Source of the DNA: Aquisalimonas lutea
GTDB lineage: Bacteria > Pseudomonadota > Gammaproteobacteria > Nitrococcales > Aquisalimonadaceae
Length of the DNA: 64,000 nucleotides
Direction of reading: 5' to 3'
Assembly (NCBI RefSeq): GCF_030409225.1
Contig: NZ_JAUFPK010000005.1
Span: 461,513-525,512, forward strand
The stretch's first letter is position 1. Each line of letters starts with the position of its first letter. Below are positions 54,124 to 63,207 of the stretch, piece by piece. The translations under genes were made by a program, and so were the position numbers. Under the pieces are notes generated by a model. The model saw nothing but the letters and a program-made list of their open reading frames with translations, searched no databases and was not told where the DNA came from.

Positions 54124-54621
54124 ATGAAGTTCATGTGCGTCGCGCGGCTGGATGATACCGACGAGCACGTCTACGAGACCGCCGCCCAGGTCGGCGAGCC
54201 CGCCGTGCCGGGCAGTTTCGCCTTCACCTTCTCGGACCGGGATCCGGCCACCTTCGAGGGCAAGGAGAAGCAGGCGTTTCGCCACGGTTTCCTGGGAACG
54301 CGGTCGTTCGGGCGTGCCACGGTCGTGGCCGTGGCTGATATCGACGAAGGCGAGTTCAAGAGCGTAATCGAGAGCCTGGCGCGGCATTTCGTCAGCGAGT
54401 ACGGCGCTCCCGGCCTTGAGGAAGCACTGCCGGTGGCGCGGGAAGAGGCGGAATACGCGGCCAGCCTGTGCGAGCATGAGATCAATACGCTGCTGGCGGT
54501 GGAGCGCGCGGTGGACGAGCAGGGCATCCACGAGGCGTTCAAGACCGTCCAGCCACGGGCCAACTGGGAAGGCGAAGGCAAGCCCGTGCGGGTGTGGGAT
54601 TTCTTCCGCGAGGAGGAGTAG
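54124..54621 (+). CDS. DUF6505 family protein
   Basis: A 165-residue soluble protein. The start MKFMCVARLDDTDEHVYETA, then EPAVPGSFAFTFSDRD, FEGKEKQAFRHGFLGT and EYAASLCEHEINTLLAVER correspond to DUF6505 proteins. Their function is unknown, but they often sit near molybdoenzyme or cofactor genes, as here after fdhC. GGGGAGG precedes the ATG. Confidence 0.75.
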   Translation: MKFMCVARLDDTDEHVYETAAQVGEPAVPGSFAFTFSDRDPATFEGKEKQAFRHGFLGTRSFGRATVVAVADIDEGEFKSVIESLARHFVSEYGAPGLEEALPVAREEAEYAASLCEHEINTLLAVERAVDEQGIHEAFKTVQPRANWEGEGKPVRVWDFFREEE

Positions 54622-54717
54622 CCCAGCTCGCGTGCCCGGGTTGCTGGACCCTGGGGTGGTTGTTGCGTTTTGGCGCCCGGCGTCCGACGATGCAGGCGAG
54701 GTAACCAGGAGAAGCCC

Positions 54718-56520
54718 ATGAGCGACAAGCAAGACGACGCGGTGAAGGTGGATCCCGAGGCGCTGTCCCGGTCCATGCTCGAGGTGGCCGGGAAGAGCCA
54801 GAAGCTGGTCCAGGACTTCCTCTCCCGCCAGGAGTCCGCGGAGCTCGTGAGCCCGGATGACACCCGCCACCTCATGAATCTGTTCCAGGATTTCTATGCC
54901 CGCCTCATGGCGGATCCGGTGTCGCTGACCCAGGCGCAGATGCAGTTCTGGCAGGACTACATGTCCCTGATGCAGAACACTGGCTTGCGCATGCTCGGTC
55001 TGGACGCCGAGCCCACCATCACGCCGGCCCCGGGGGACAAGCGCTTCAAGGACGCGCAGTGGGAGGAGAATCCGCTGTTCGACTTCATCAAGCAGTCGTA
55101 CCTGCTGACGGCGGACCATATCCACCACACGGTGGGCAGCGTCGAGGGCGTCGACGACAAGACGCGGCGCAAGGTGGATTTCTATACCCGGCAGTTCGTC
55201 AACGCCATGTCGCCGACGAACTTCGTGGCGACCAATCCCGAGGTGCTGCAGAAGACCATCGACACCGGCGGCCAGAACCTCCTCGACGGGCTGAACAATC
55301 TGCTGGAGGACCTGGAGCGGGGCAACGGCGAGCTCAAGATCCGCATGACCAACCCCGATGCCTTCGAGGTGGGGCGCGACGTGGCGATCACCCCCGGGTA
55401 CGTGGTCTACCAGAACGATCTCATGCAGCTCATCCAGTACACGCCCACCACCGAGAAGGTGCACAAGCGCCCGGTGATCATCACGCCGCCGTGGATCAAC
55501 AAGTTCTACATCCTCGACCTCCGGCAGCAGAATTCGGTGGTTCGCCACCTGGTGGACCAGGGGCACACGGTGTTCATGATCTCCTGGCGCAACCCGACAG
55601 CGGAGCTGGCGGACAAGACCTTCGACGACTACATGCTCGAGGGGCCGCTGTCGGCAATGGACGTGGTCGAGGAGATTACCGGGGAGTCGGAGCTCAACCT
55701 GGTGGGCTATTGCCTCGGCGGCACGCTGACCGGGTGCACCCTGGCCTACTGCGCCGACCGCGGTGATACCCGGCCGCACAGCGCTACCTTCTTCGTGACC
55801 CTGCTGGATTTCGAGAGCCCCGGGGACCTGGAGCTGTTCATCGACGAGGAGCAGCTGGAGTCGCTGGAGAAGCAGATGAACGAGCGCGGCGTGCTCAAGG
55901 GCAGCCAGATGGCCACGGCCATGAACATGCTGCGCGACAACGACCTGATCTGGTCATTCTTCGTGAACAACTACCTCCACGGCGAGGACCCGTTCCCGTT
56001 CGACCTGCTGTACTGGAACCAGGACTCCACCAACATGCCGGCGCGGATGCATTCCTTCTACCTGCGCAACATGTACCTGCGCAACCTGCTTCGCGAGCCC
56101 GGGGGCATTACCCTCAACGGGGTGCCCATCGACCTGTCGAAGGTCGAGGTGCCGGCCTACTACATCTCCGCCAAGGAGGACCACATCGCCCCGTGGCGGG
56201 CCACCTACGCCGGGGCCAGGCTGCTGTCCAGCAACGTCCGTTTCACCCTGGGCATGTCGGGCCACATCGCCGGCATCGTCAATCCGCCGGCCAAGAACAA
56301 GTACGGCTACTGGACCAGCCCCCGTGCCGGAAAGCTGCCCGAGTCGCCCGACGACTGGCTGGAGAAGGCGGAATTCCACGAGGGGTCCTGGTGGCCGGAC
56401 TGGCATCGCTGGCTCGGCCAGAAGGGGGGCGCAAAGGTCGCCGCCCGCGAGGTGGGCAGCAGCAAGCACCCGCCCATCGAGCCGGCGCCCGGCAGCTACG
56501 TCCGGGAGCGGCACGACTGA
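54718..56520 (+). CDS. phaC: Class I poly(3-hydroxyalkanoate) synthase
   Basis: A 600-residue PHA synthase. LNLVGYCLGGTLT holds the catalytic Cys in the lipase-like box (about residue 330), ISAKEDHIAPW the Asp, and GMSGHIAGIVNPP the His. VIITPPWINKFYILDLR and VFMISWRNP are family landmarks. It polymerises hydroxyacyl-CoA into storage granules; no phaA/B/P genes are adjacent, although acetoacetyl-CoA synthetase is at 850. The ATG at 54718 has GGAG upstream. Confidence 0.94.
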   Translation: MSDKQDDAVKVDPEALSRSMLEVAGKSQKLVQDFLSRQESAELVSPDDTRHLMNLFQDFYARLMADPVSLTQAQMQFWQDYMSLMQNTGLRMLGLDAEPTITPAPGDKRFKDAQWEENPLFDFIKQSYLLTADHIHHTVGSVEGVDDKTRRKVDFYTRQFVNAMSPTNFVATNPEVLQKTIDTGGQNLLDGLNNLLEDLERGNGELKIRMTNPDAFEVGRDVAITPGYVVYQNDLMQLIQYTPTTEKVHKRPVIITPPWINKFYILDLRQQNSVVRHLVDQGHTVFMISWRNPTAELADKTFDDYMLEGPLSAMDVVEEITGESELNLVGYCLGGTLTGCTLAYCADRGDTRPHSATFFVTLLDFESPGDLELFIDEEQLESLEKQMNERGVLKGSQMATAMNMLRDNDLIWSFFVNNYLHGEDPFPFDLLYWNQDSTNMPARMHSFYLRNMYLRNLLREPGGITLNGVPIDLSKVEVPAYYISAKEDHIAPWRATYAGARLLSSNVRFTLGMSGHIAGIVNPPAKNKYGYWTSPRAGKLPESPDDWLEKAEFHEGSWWPDWHRWLGQKGGAKVAAREVGSSKHPPIEPAPGSYVRERHD

Positions 56521-56563
56521 GCCCGCGCTCGGCCGCTTCCCGGGCGCCGCCGCCCGCAGGTCG

Positions 56564-56983
56564 TCAACGGACGACGAACACCGAGATGTCGGCATGCCTG
56601 GCCACGTAGCCGGCGTTGGAGCTCATGAGATGGAGCTTGTCCGCCACGCCGGGTACGTGGGACGCCATGATGATCAGGTCGGCGCCGATCTCCCGGTACG
56701 TGGCAAGAAGCTTGTCATCCAGCTCGACAGCCGGATCGGCCGAGACGATGACCTTCGACGACGTCTGAATGCCGTGCTGCTCGCCCTGCTCGGAAGCGAA
56801 TTGCGCGAGTCTCCGCGTGAACTCCTCGCGGGTGTGTGCGGCCTCCGTCGGAGCGCTGGGCGTGACGGCGACATAGTGCACGATGGCGTTGTAATGGCGC
56901 GCCAGATCGATGGCGGTGTTGAGTGATTTCCCCAGCTTTTCGACGTGTTCCAGGTCCACCGGAACCATGATTGCGTGGTACAT
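56564..56983 (-). CDS. Universal stress protein (UspA family), second copy
   Basis: A 139-residue single Usp domain. MYHAIMVPVDLEHVEKLGKS starts beta-1, and ADLIIMASHVPGVADKLHLM with SNAGYVARHADISVFVVR ends it; the G-2x-G-9x-G(S/T) motif is not conserved as in ATP binders. The start has GGAGAAC upstream. Its upstream region (56984-57096) has a 15-bp palindrome AAGGAGATTCTCCTT at 57076-57090, possibly regulatory. Confidence 0.85.
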   Translation of the reverse strand: MYHAIMVPVDLEHVEKLGKSLNTAIDLARHYNAIVHYVAVTPSAPTEAAHTREEFTRRLAQFASEQGEQHGIQTSSKVIVSADPAVELDDKLLATYREIGADLIIMASHVPGVADKLHLMSSNAGYVARHADISVFVVR

Positions 56984-57091
56984 GCGGGTTCTCCTTTGCT
57001 TGCTTGTTGGGCCGAAGGTGGTATTGACGCACCCTGCCCGTTCCTGCCGCCGATCGTCTTGATCTGGCACAAGTAAAGGAGATTCTCCTTG

Positions 57092-57100
57092 GGACACTAG
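57092..57100 (-). repeat. Partial short repeat unit
   Basis: GGACACTAG, matching the end of the unit at 43695-43710. As in the other cases it contains the TAG stop of a gene (reverse complement of CTA at 57097-57099). Confidence 0.4.
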
Positions 57101-58248
57101 TACGCGCTGCGCGTGGATCCGGGCCTGCGCCGCAGGGTCCGGGCGCCGAGGCGGCGCACGGGGCGGATGGACAGCCCGACCAGCAGGGCGAGGGCAGCCC
57201 AGCGCAGCCATTGCGGCAGCCATTCCCCGGCGGCGCCGGCATGCGGCGCCACGGCGAGGCCGGTGCCGGCAATGGCGGCGTCCAGCGCGACGCCGAGCGC
57301 CACCGTGCTGGCGACGATGGCCGCGAGATAGACGAGCAGCGTCGCGGTACCGAGCTCCTTGCGGTAGGCGCCGAGGGTGGCCAGGCTGGTCACCGGGCCG
57401 GCCAGGAGGAAGACCAGCACCGTGCCCGGCGAGATGCCGGCAAAGAGCATGGCCGCTGCCACCGGGGTCGCGGCGGTGGCGCAGATGTACATGGGCACGC
57501 CGATGACCGCCATGAGCAGCATGGGCAGCAGGCCGCTGCCCACGGAGGCCAGCGTCTGCGGCGGGAAGAAGGTCATGAGGATGCCGGCGACCAGCAGCCC
57601 GGCGAACAGCCAGCCGCTGATGTCGTCGAGGAGCGTGGTGAACGCATAGCGCACGCCGTCCTGCAGCCGCCGGCCAAGCGGGGACGCCGCCGTTTCGCCC
57701 CGGCTGCAGCAGTCATCGTCGCCGGCCCCGGCGCTGCAGCAGTCGTCATCGCCGGCCCCGGTGCCGCAGCAGTCGTCATCGCCGGCCCCGGTGCCGCAGC
57801 AGTCGTCGGCCGGTGCGGTCTTGCCGGGGGCCGGCGCCGCGGCGGTGGTGCCGAAGCGGGCCACCAGGAGACCGGCGGCCACGGCGGTGGCGAACGCGCC
57901 CAGGACGCGTCCCGCCAGCATGACCGGCCCCAGCAGGGCGTAGGTGATGGCCATGGAGTCCACCCCCACCCCGGGCGTGCTCACCAGGAAGGCCGTGGTG
58001 GGGCCGCGGCCGGCGCCGCTGCGGTGAAGCGACAGCGCCGTGGGGATGGCGCCGCAGGAGCAAAGGGGCAGGGGCGTGCCGGCCACGGCGCCGCGCAGGA
58101 CCGCAGCAGGGCCGGCGCCGCCCAGCCAGCCGCCGAGGCGTTCCTGCGGTATCAGGGCGCGCACCAGTCCGGCGGCCAGGAGCCCGAGCAGCAGCCAGGG
58201 TGCCGCCGACAGCGCCACCGAGGCAATCTCCAGCAGGTTGAACGTCAT
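57097..58248 (-). CDS. SO_0444-type permease with Cys-Cys tandem repeats (metal efflux)
   Basis: A 383-residue inner-membrane protein of the ArsP/DUF318-related permease type. Helices are visible at VALSAAPWLLLGLLAAGLV, ALLGPVMLAGRVLGAFATAV, LLPMLLMAVIGVPMYICATA and GTVLVFLLAGPVTSLATLG. TPLPLCSCGAIPTALSLHRS carries the family CSC motif. Residues about 146-186 are four tandem 10-residue units (GAGDDDCCGT), a Cys- and Asp-rich cytosolic loop suited to soft metals. Proposed relatives are Cu/Zn efflux proteins. Monocistronic; its stop lies in a partial repeat. Confidence 0.82.
   Translation of the reverse strand: MTFNLLEIASVALSAAPWLLLGLLAAGLVRALIPQERLGGWLGGAGPAAVLRGAVAGTPLPLCSCGAIPTALSLHRSGAGRGPTTAFLVSTPGVGVDSMAITYALLGPVMLAGRVLGAFATAVAAGLLVARFGTTAAAPAPGKTAPADDCCGTGAGDDDCCGTGAGDDDCCSAGAGDDDCCSRGETAASPLGRRLQDGVRYAFTTLLDDISGWLFAGLLVAGILMTFFPPQTLASVGSGLLPMLLMAVIGVPMYICATAATPVAAAMLFAGISPGTVLVFLLAGPVTSLATLGAYRKELGTATLLVYLAAIVASTVALGVALDAAIAGTGLAVAPHAGAAGEWLPQWLRWAALALLVGLSIRPVRRLGARTLRRRPGSTRSAY
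57691..57810 (-). repeat. 30-bp in-frame tandem repeat in the permease gene
   Basis: Three near-identical 30-bp units (57721-57750, 57751-57780 and 57781-57810) plus a diverged fourth (57691-57720) encode the Gly-Ala-Gly-Asp-Asp-Asp-Cys-Cys units. The number could vary by slippage. Confidence 0.85.
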
Positions 58249-58307
58249 GCCGCCCTCTTCGATCCCGTGTACCAGTCAGTCTAGGGGACAGGCCGGACGG
58301 AACACTA

Positions 58308-59498
58308 TTACACGCGGCGATCGGCCGCGCGCCCTTCGAGTGCCTGGACGAGATCGTCGATCAGGTCCTCGGCGTCTTCCAGGCCGATGGACAGCCGGAT
58401 CTGCGTGTCCGGAATGCCCCGGCGGTGCCGTTCGCCGCGATCCAGGCCGGCATGGCTGGTGAGCGCCGGCTGCGTCGCCAGGCTCTCCACGCCGCCGAGG
58501 CTGGGTGCGTTGAGAAACAGGCCCAGGCCGTCCACCACGCGGGTCGCCGTCTCCAGGCTGCCGTGCACGTCCAGCGTGAGCATGCCGCCGAAGCCGGTCA
58601 TTTGCCGCGCTGCCACGGCGTGATCCGGTGACGACGGCAGACCGGGGTAGTGGACCCGCTCGACGGCGGGGTGGTCCGCCATGGCCTCCGCGATGCGCAG
58701 CGCCGTGGCGTTCTGCTCGCGGACGCGGACATGCAGGGTGGCCAGGCTGCGCCCGAGCAGGGCGGCGGTCTCCGGCGCCGGCGTCTGCCCCAGCTGCCGG
58801 CGCCAGACGTCGACCTCGTCGATGACCGCGCTGGACCCCATCGCCGCCCCGGCCGTGAGGTCGCTGTGGCCGCCCAGGTACTTGGTGGCACTGTGCACCA
58901 CCAGGTCCGCGCCGAGATCCAGGGGCCGCTGGTTCACGGGGGTCGCGAAGGTGTTGTCCACCATCAGCCGCGCCCCGTGGCGGTGCGCCTGCGCGGTGAG
59001 GGCATGCAGGTCCTGGATGCTGAGCTCCGGGTTGGTGGGGGATTCGGCGATGACCAGCCCGTAGCCGTCGGCCAGCAACGCATCCAGCTGATCGCCCTGG
59101 TCGGGCCGGAGGAGCCGCGTGGCGATGCCGAGCTGCGGCAGCTGATCGCTCAGCAGGCCCAGCGTGCCGCCGTAGGCGTTGCCGAGGCAGACGATGCCGC
59201 CGCGGCCCAGGGCCAGGCAGGCGGCGGAGATGGCGGCCATGCCGGCGCCGAACACCAGGGCGGCTTGCGCGCCCTCGAGGGCGGCGAGCTGCTTTTCCAC
59301 CGCGAACAGCGTGGGATTGCTGCCGTAGCGGGTGTACAGGGCGGTGTCGTGGGGGTTGCTCTCCGCGGAGCGCAGGTCGCTCGTGGTGGGGAACGCGAAG
59401 GTCGTGGTGTTGTATATCGGGGGGCGGGCGGCGCCGTGCGAGTCCCGGAGTGCGCCGGCATGGACGCAGTGGGTCGCGAACCGGTGTCCCTCGGCCAT
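58308..59498 (-). CDS. PLP-dependent Cys/Met metabolism enzyme (cystathionine gamma-synthase/lyase family)
   Basis: A 396-residue PLP enzyme. THCVHAG at the start, TALYTRYGSNPTLFAVEKQL, NAYGGTLGLL and HSATKYLGGHSD with the PLP Lys (about residue 207) are standard. FGGMLTLDV and SLGGVESLATQPALTSHAG are the C-terminal motifs. It could be a gamma-lyase or gamma-synthase, or methionine gamma-lyase; the specificity cannot be decided. It lies in the same region as metE, consistent with sulfur amino acid metabolism. GGAGAC precedes the ATG. Confidence 0.9.
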   Translation of the reverse strand: MAEGHRFATHCVHAGALRDSHGAARPPIYNTTTFAFPTTSDLRSAESNPHDTALYTRYGSNPTLFAVEKQLAALEGAQAALVFGAGMAAISAACLALGRGGIVCLGNAYGGTLGLLSDQLPQLGIATRLLRPDQGDQLDALLADGYGLVIAESPTNPELSIQDLHALTAQAHRHGARLMVDNTFATPVNQRPLDLGADLVVHSATKYLGGHSDLTAGAAMGSSAVIDEVDVWRRQLGQTPAPETAALLGRSLATLHVRVREQNATALRIAEAMADHPAVERVHYPGLPSSPDHAVAARQMTGFGGMLTLDVHGSLETATRVVDGLGLFLNAPSLGGVESLATQPALTSHAGLDRGERHRRGIPDTQIRLSIGLEDAEDLIDDLVQALEGRAADRRV

Positions 59499-59531
59499 GG
59501 GCTGTCTCCGTGAGCGGTTCATGGGCAAGAA

Positions 59532-59560
59532 GAGCCGGCCCTGCGGGAAGGCCGGCCCGG
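59532..59560 (-). terminator. Hairpin between the Yip1-like and PLP-enzyme genes
   Basis: GCCGGCC (59534-59540) and GGCCGGC (59550-59556) can pair, and the minus-strand sequence then continues TCTTCTTG. It follows the stop of the Yip1-like gene. A weak terminator or an RNA structure. Confidence 0.4.
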
Positions 59561-59573
59561 GAACCGAACGATG

Positions 59574-60134
59574 TCAGAAGGCCCAGACGATGGCAAGCAG
59601 CAGGCCCCAGGCGATGACGCTGGCGGCCATGACCGTGTACGTGATGGACATGGCGACCACGTCCTCCTTGACGTGGCACAGCCCGCGGATGCCCTGGTAG
59701 ACGATGCTGCACGACAGACCCAGGGTGGCCAGGGCGATGACGGCCACCACCGGCAGGCTGGGAATGAGCAGCGCCAGGGCGGACAGCCACAGGGGAATCG
59801 GGGCGATGGCGGCCAGCAGGTAGGCATCGTGGACACTGATCCGTGCCTCGCGGGTGTTGCCCACCTCGTAGATCAGCCATCCCATCACCGCGAACGTGAG
59901 CAGCTCCGCCAGGAAGAAGATGGTGGTGATGAACTGCCATTGCTTGTCGGCGAAGCCGGCCCCGAATGCCTCGCCGTACTGGGTGCCCGCGTAGTAGAGC
60001 ATTACCGGCGGCACCAGGGACAGCGGCAGGACGATGAAGCTCACCAGCGCGATCAGCGAAGGCTGCCGCCGCCGCAGCTCGTCCCAGCCGCTCGCGGACG
60101 AGAAGGGCAGGCGCAGGATGCTCGCGGGGGACAT
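59574..60134 (-). CDS. Yip1-like multispan membrane protein
   Basis: A 186-residue inner-membrane protein with five hydrophobic segments (IALVSFIVLPLSLVPPVMLY, FITTIFFLAELLTFAVMGWL, YLLAAIAPIPLWLSALALLI, VVAVIALATLGLSCSIVY and MSITYTVMAASVIAWGLLLA). The short GLCHVKEDVV loop fits the Yip1 domain family. Function unknown. It is divergent from a MarR gene over a 19-bp palindrome, so likely regulated by it. Confidence 0.8.
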   Translation of the reverse strand: MSPASILRLPFSSASGWDELRRRQPSLIALVSFIVLPLSLVPPVMLYYAGTQYGEAFGAGFADKQWQFITTIFFLAELLTFAVMGWLIYEVGNTREARISVHDAYLLAAIAPIPLWLSALALLIPSLPVVAVIALATLGLSCSIVYQGIRGLCHVKEDVVAMSITYTVMAASVIAWGLLLAIVWAF

Positions 60135-60151
60135 GGCGATCTCCTTTGCTT

Positions 60152-60170
60152 TATATCATCTAATGATATA
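60152..60170. promoter_or_regulatory. 19-bp palindrome, likely MarR operator
   Basis: TATATCAT-CTA-ATGATATA is a perfect inverted repeat of 8-bp arms around 3 bases, in an AT-rich patch between the divergent Yip1-like and MarR genes. It is 18 bases from the Yip1-like ATG and 37 bases from the MarR start, so it can control both. Confidence 0.75.
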
Positions 60171-60207
60171 ATTAGTCGATAAAACCATGCCTGTCAAGGA
60201 GGTTGCC

Positions 60208-60642
60208 GTGGCAACTGATGCCTCCCGCGCCGAGGGCACGCTGACAGCCGAGGATTTCCGGCGTCTTTCCGCCTTCCGCTACCAGTTGCGGTGCTTTCTC
60301 CGTCACAGCACCGATCTGTGCCGGGCGCACGGCCTGACCTCGCTGCAGTACCAGCTGCTGCTGCACATCAAGGGCATGCCCGACCGCGACTGGGCGACCG
60401 TCGGGGAGCTCGCGGAACGCCTGCAGGCCAAGCACCACGGCACCGTGGCGCTGATCGACCGCTGCGCGGAGGCCGGCCTGGTGGAGCGCCGGGCCAATGA
60501 TGCCGACCGGCGCTACATCCAGGTCCATCTGCTGGACGAGGGCGCCCGCCTGGTGGAGCGCATCGCCGAGCTCCACCAGCCCGAGCTCCAGCACCTGCGC
60601 GACGAGCTTCCCGTGCCCATCCTGCCCGGCGGTGGTTACTGA
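60208..60642 (+). CDS. MarR family transcriptional regulator
   Basis: A 144-residue winged-helix regulator. ATVGELAERLQAKHHGTVAL is the recognition-helix region, and RRANDADRRYIQVHL the wing with the DRR motif. GTG at 60208 is chosen over ATG 60187, because AAGGAGG (60196-60202) lies five bases before it. It is divergent from the Yip1-like gene and convergent with metE. The ligand is unknown. Confidence 0.85.
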   Translation: MATDASRAEGTLTAEDFRRLSAFRYQLRCFLRHSTDLCRAHGLTSLQYQLLLHIKGMPDRDWATVGELAERLQAKHHGTVALIDRCAEAGLVERRANDADRRYIQVHLLDEGARLVERIAELHQPELQHLRDELPVPILPGGGY

Positions 60643-60658
60643 CCGTCCCGGAGTCTTG

Positions 60659-62962
60659 TCAGGCCGTGGCAGTCTGCCCGCTTTCCCGGCGCAGGGTCCG
60701 AGCAGCGGCCACCATGTTCCGCAACGCCGGACGGACGTCCTCCCACCGGCGGGTCTTGAGCCCGCAGTCGGGGTTGACCCACAGGCGCTCCGGCGGGATG
60801 CGCCCGGCCGCCGCCCGGAGCAGCTGCTCCATGGCTTCCTGCTCCGGGACGTTGGGGCTGTGGATGTCGTAGACGCCGGGGCCGATCTCGTTCGGATAGG
60901 CGAAGCCCTCGAAGGCGTCCAGCAGCTCCATGTCCGAGCGCGACGTCTCGATGGTGATGACGTCGGCGTCCAGGTCGGCGATGGCGGCCATGATGTCGTT
61001 GAACTCGGCGTAGCACATGTGCGTGTGGATCTGGGTGTCGTCCCGGACCACCGCCGTAGCAAGCCGGAAGGCCCGTACCGCCCAGTCGAGATAGGCGTCC
61101 CATTCCGCCCGGCGCAGCGGCAGGCCCTCGCGCAGGGCCGGCTCGTCCACCTGGATCATGCCGATGCCCGCCGCCTCCAGGTCGGCGACCTCGTCGCGCA
61201 GCGCCAGGGCGATCTGGAACGCCGTGTCGCCGCGGGGCTGGTCGTCGCGCACGAACGCCCACTGGAGCATGGTCACCGGCCCGGTGAGCATGCCCTTGAC
61301 CGGACGGTCCGTCAGGGACTGGGCGTACCGGACCCAGTCCACCGTCATGGGGCCGGGGCGCGCCACGTCGCCGTAGATCACCGGGGGCTTCACGCAGCGG
61401 CTGCCGAAGGACTGCACCCAGCCGAAGCGGGTGAAGGCGTAGCCGTCGAGCTGCTCGCCGAAGTACTCCACCATGTCGTTGCGTTCCGCCTCGCCGTGGA
61501 CGAGCACGTCCAGGCCGGCGGCCTCCTGCTCGCGGATGGCCTCGGCGATGCACTCCTTCATGAAACGGCGGTACTCGTCGGCGGAGATGCGCCCGTTGCG
61601 GTACCGGCTGCGTACGCGCCGGATCTCCGCGGTCTGCGGGAAGGAGCCGATGGTCGTGGTCGGGTACCGCGGCAGGGCGAAGCGCTGCTGCTGGGCCCCG
61701 GCCCGGCGCGGATAGGGCGAGCGCCGCCGGAACATGTCGTCGCCCAGCTGCCGCATGCGCTCGCGGACCTCGGTGCGCACCACCTGCTCCGAGCGCCGGC
61801 GCGCCTGCACGGCGCGGGCACTCGCGTCCAGCTCGTCCCGGACCGAGGCGGGACCCTGGTTCAGGGCCTGTCCCAGGGTGGCGAGCTCGTCCAGCTTCTC
61901 GGTAGCGAACGCGAGCCAGGAGCGCAGCTCGTCGTCCATGGTGTCTTCGGGGGCCAGGGAGACCGGCACGTGCAGGAGCGAGCACGAGGGCGCCAGCCAC
62001 AGGCCGTCGCCGCGGGCGTCGTGGAACGGCGCCAGCCGGTCCGTGAGCGCCTGCAGATCCGCCCGCCAGACATTGCGGCCGTCGATCACCCCGAGGGACA
62101 GGACGCGGTCCCGGGGCCAGCGCGCGGCGACCCGGTCCACCTCGTCGGCGGCGCGCACGGCGTCCAGGTGGAGTCCGTCCACCGGCAGCCGGGTGACGGT
62201 TTCCAGGTTGTCCCGCAGCGGCCCGAAATAGGATGTCAGCAGGATGCGCGGCCGTGCCGTGCGGGTCCCGAGCTCGCCGTAGGCGCGCTCGAATGCCACG
62301 CGCCAGTCCTGCGCGAGATCCAGGGCCAGGGCGGGCTCATCCATCTGGATCCACCGGGCGCCGGCCTGGTGCATCTGCTCCAGGAACGAGCGATACAGCG
62401 GAATCAACGCCTCCAGGGAATCCAGGGCCTCGGCCGACGCGCCCTTGCACTTGCTCAGGTGGAGATAGCTCACCGGCCCGAGCACCACGGGCTTGTACGG
62501 CACGCCCAGCTCCCGGGCCTCGTCGATCTCCGCAAGCCACTTCTCCGCGTTCAGGCTGAACCGGGTCGCATCCTCGAGCTCCGGGACGATGTAGTGGTAG
62601 TTGGTGTCGAACCACTTGGTCATCTCCGCGGCCGTCGCCGGGGCGCCCTCCGGTGCCCGGCCCCGGGCGACGCGGAAGTACTGATCCCGCTCCGACAGGC
62701 CGGAGCCGTCGCGGAACCGGGACGGCACGTGGCCTAGCAGGAAGCTGGTGTCCAGCACGTGGTCGTAGAGCGAGAATTCCCCCACGGGCAGCCAGTCCAG
62801 CCCGGCGTTGTACTGCAGCATGAGGTTGTGGCGGCGCAGCTCCGAGGCCGTGCCTTCCAGGGATGCGGCGTCGGTCTCGCCGCGCCAGTACGCCTCCAGG
62901 GCGAACTTGAGCTCGCGCCCGGGGCCGATGCGAGGGAAGCCGAGGTTGTGCAGCGTGGCCAT
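60659..62962 (-). CDS. metE: Cobalamin-independent methionine synthase
   Basis: A 767-residue double-barrel enzyme methylating homocysteine from 5-methyl-THF-polyglutamate. The zinc ligands are in [11 protein letters not shown] (His and Cys near residues 645-650) and NPDCGLKTR (Cys near 733). The N-terminal barrel starts [20 protein letters not shown], and [20 protein letters not shown] is in the C-terminal barrel. A MetR-type box lies upstream (62989). There is no B12 riboswitch. GGGAGGATCC precedes the ATG. Confidence 0.95.
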   Translation of the reverse strand: MATLHNLGFPRIGPGRELKFALEAYWRGETDAASLEGTASELRRHNLMLQYNAGLDWLPVGEFSLYDHVLDTSFLLGHVPSRFRDGSGLSERDQYFRVARGRAPEGAPATAAEMTKWFDTNYHYIVPELEDATRFSLNAEKWLAEIDEARELGVPYKPVVLGPVSYLHLSKCKGASAEALDSLEALIPLYRSFLEQMHQAGARWIQMDEPALALDLAQDWRVAFERAYGELGTRTARPRILLTSYFGPLRDNLETVTRLPVDGLHLDAVRAADEVDRVAARWPRDRVLSLGVIDGRNVWRADLQALTDRLAPFHDARGDGLWLAPSCSLLHVPVSLAPEDTMDDELRSWLAFATEKLDELATLGQALNQGPASVRDELDASARAVQARRRSEQVVRTEVRERMRQLGDDMFRRRSPYPRRAGAQQQRFALPRYPTTTIGSFPQTAEIRRVRSRYRNGRISADEYRRFMKECIAEAIREQEAAGLDVLVHGEAERNDMVEYFGEQLDGYAFTRFGWVQSFGSRCVKPPVIYGDVARPGPMTVDWVRYAQSLTDRPVKGMLTGPVTMLQWAFVRDDQPRGDTAFQIALALRDEVADLEAAGIGMIQVDEPALREGLPLRRAEWDAYLDWAVRAFRLATAVVRDDTQIHTHMCYAEFNDIMAAIADLDADVITIETSRSDMELLDAFEGFAYPNEIGPGVYDIHSPNVPEQEAMEQLLRAAAGRIPPERLWVNPDCGLKTRRWEDVRPALRNMVAAARTLRRESGQTATA

Positions 62963-62988
62963 GAGGGATCCTCCCGTTGCCGTAGTCC

Positions 62989-63003
62989 GTGAAACAGCTT
63001 CAC
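62989..63003. promoter_or_regulatory. MetR-type box upstream of metE
   Basis: GTGAAACAGCTTCAC contains TGAA-N5-TTCA, the known MetR consensus, as a perfect palindrome 26 bases upstream of the ATG. MetR with homocysteine activates metE in enteric bacteria. The AT-rich run at 63022-63072 just beyond it is a likely promoter. Confidence 0.7.
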
Positions 63004-63207
63004 CTTAACGGAGGCGTTACATGAACAAAAATAGCCTTGTTTCCAATATATATGAAAAAAAATAATGTAAATCGGGTGATTGCAAACCCTGTTGCGAAGG
63101 AATCGTGTTGCACGTTCCCGGGAACGGGGACGCGGCAAAAACCGCGCTCCACGTCCGCCGGCGGGACGCCGCGACGGGCGGCCTGCGGGGAAGGGAAGGG
63201 GCGCCGG
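63004..63207. other. Intergenic region upstream of metE
   Basis: AT-rich from 63022 to 63072, then GC-rich with small palindromes: CGTTCCCGGGAACG (63113-63126) and CGCGG/CCGCG around an A-rich loop (63131-63146). On the minus strand the latter reads into a T-run and may end the ATPase operon transcript. No gene is seen. Confidence 0.4.

Noticed and set aside
52909..55779. Minus-strand open frame of 956 codons
   Set aside because: Antisense to fdhC, DUF6505 and phaC. Low-complexity Leu/Arg/His/Gln composition and no motif.
57691..57810. Possible CRISPR-like direct repeats
   Set aside because: Units are contiguous, in frame and without spacers; they encode a protein repeat.
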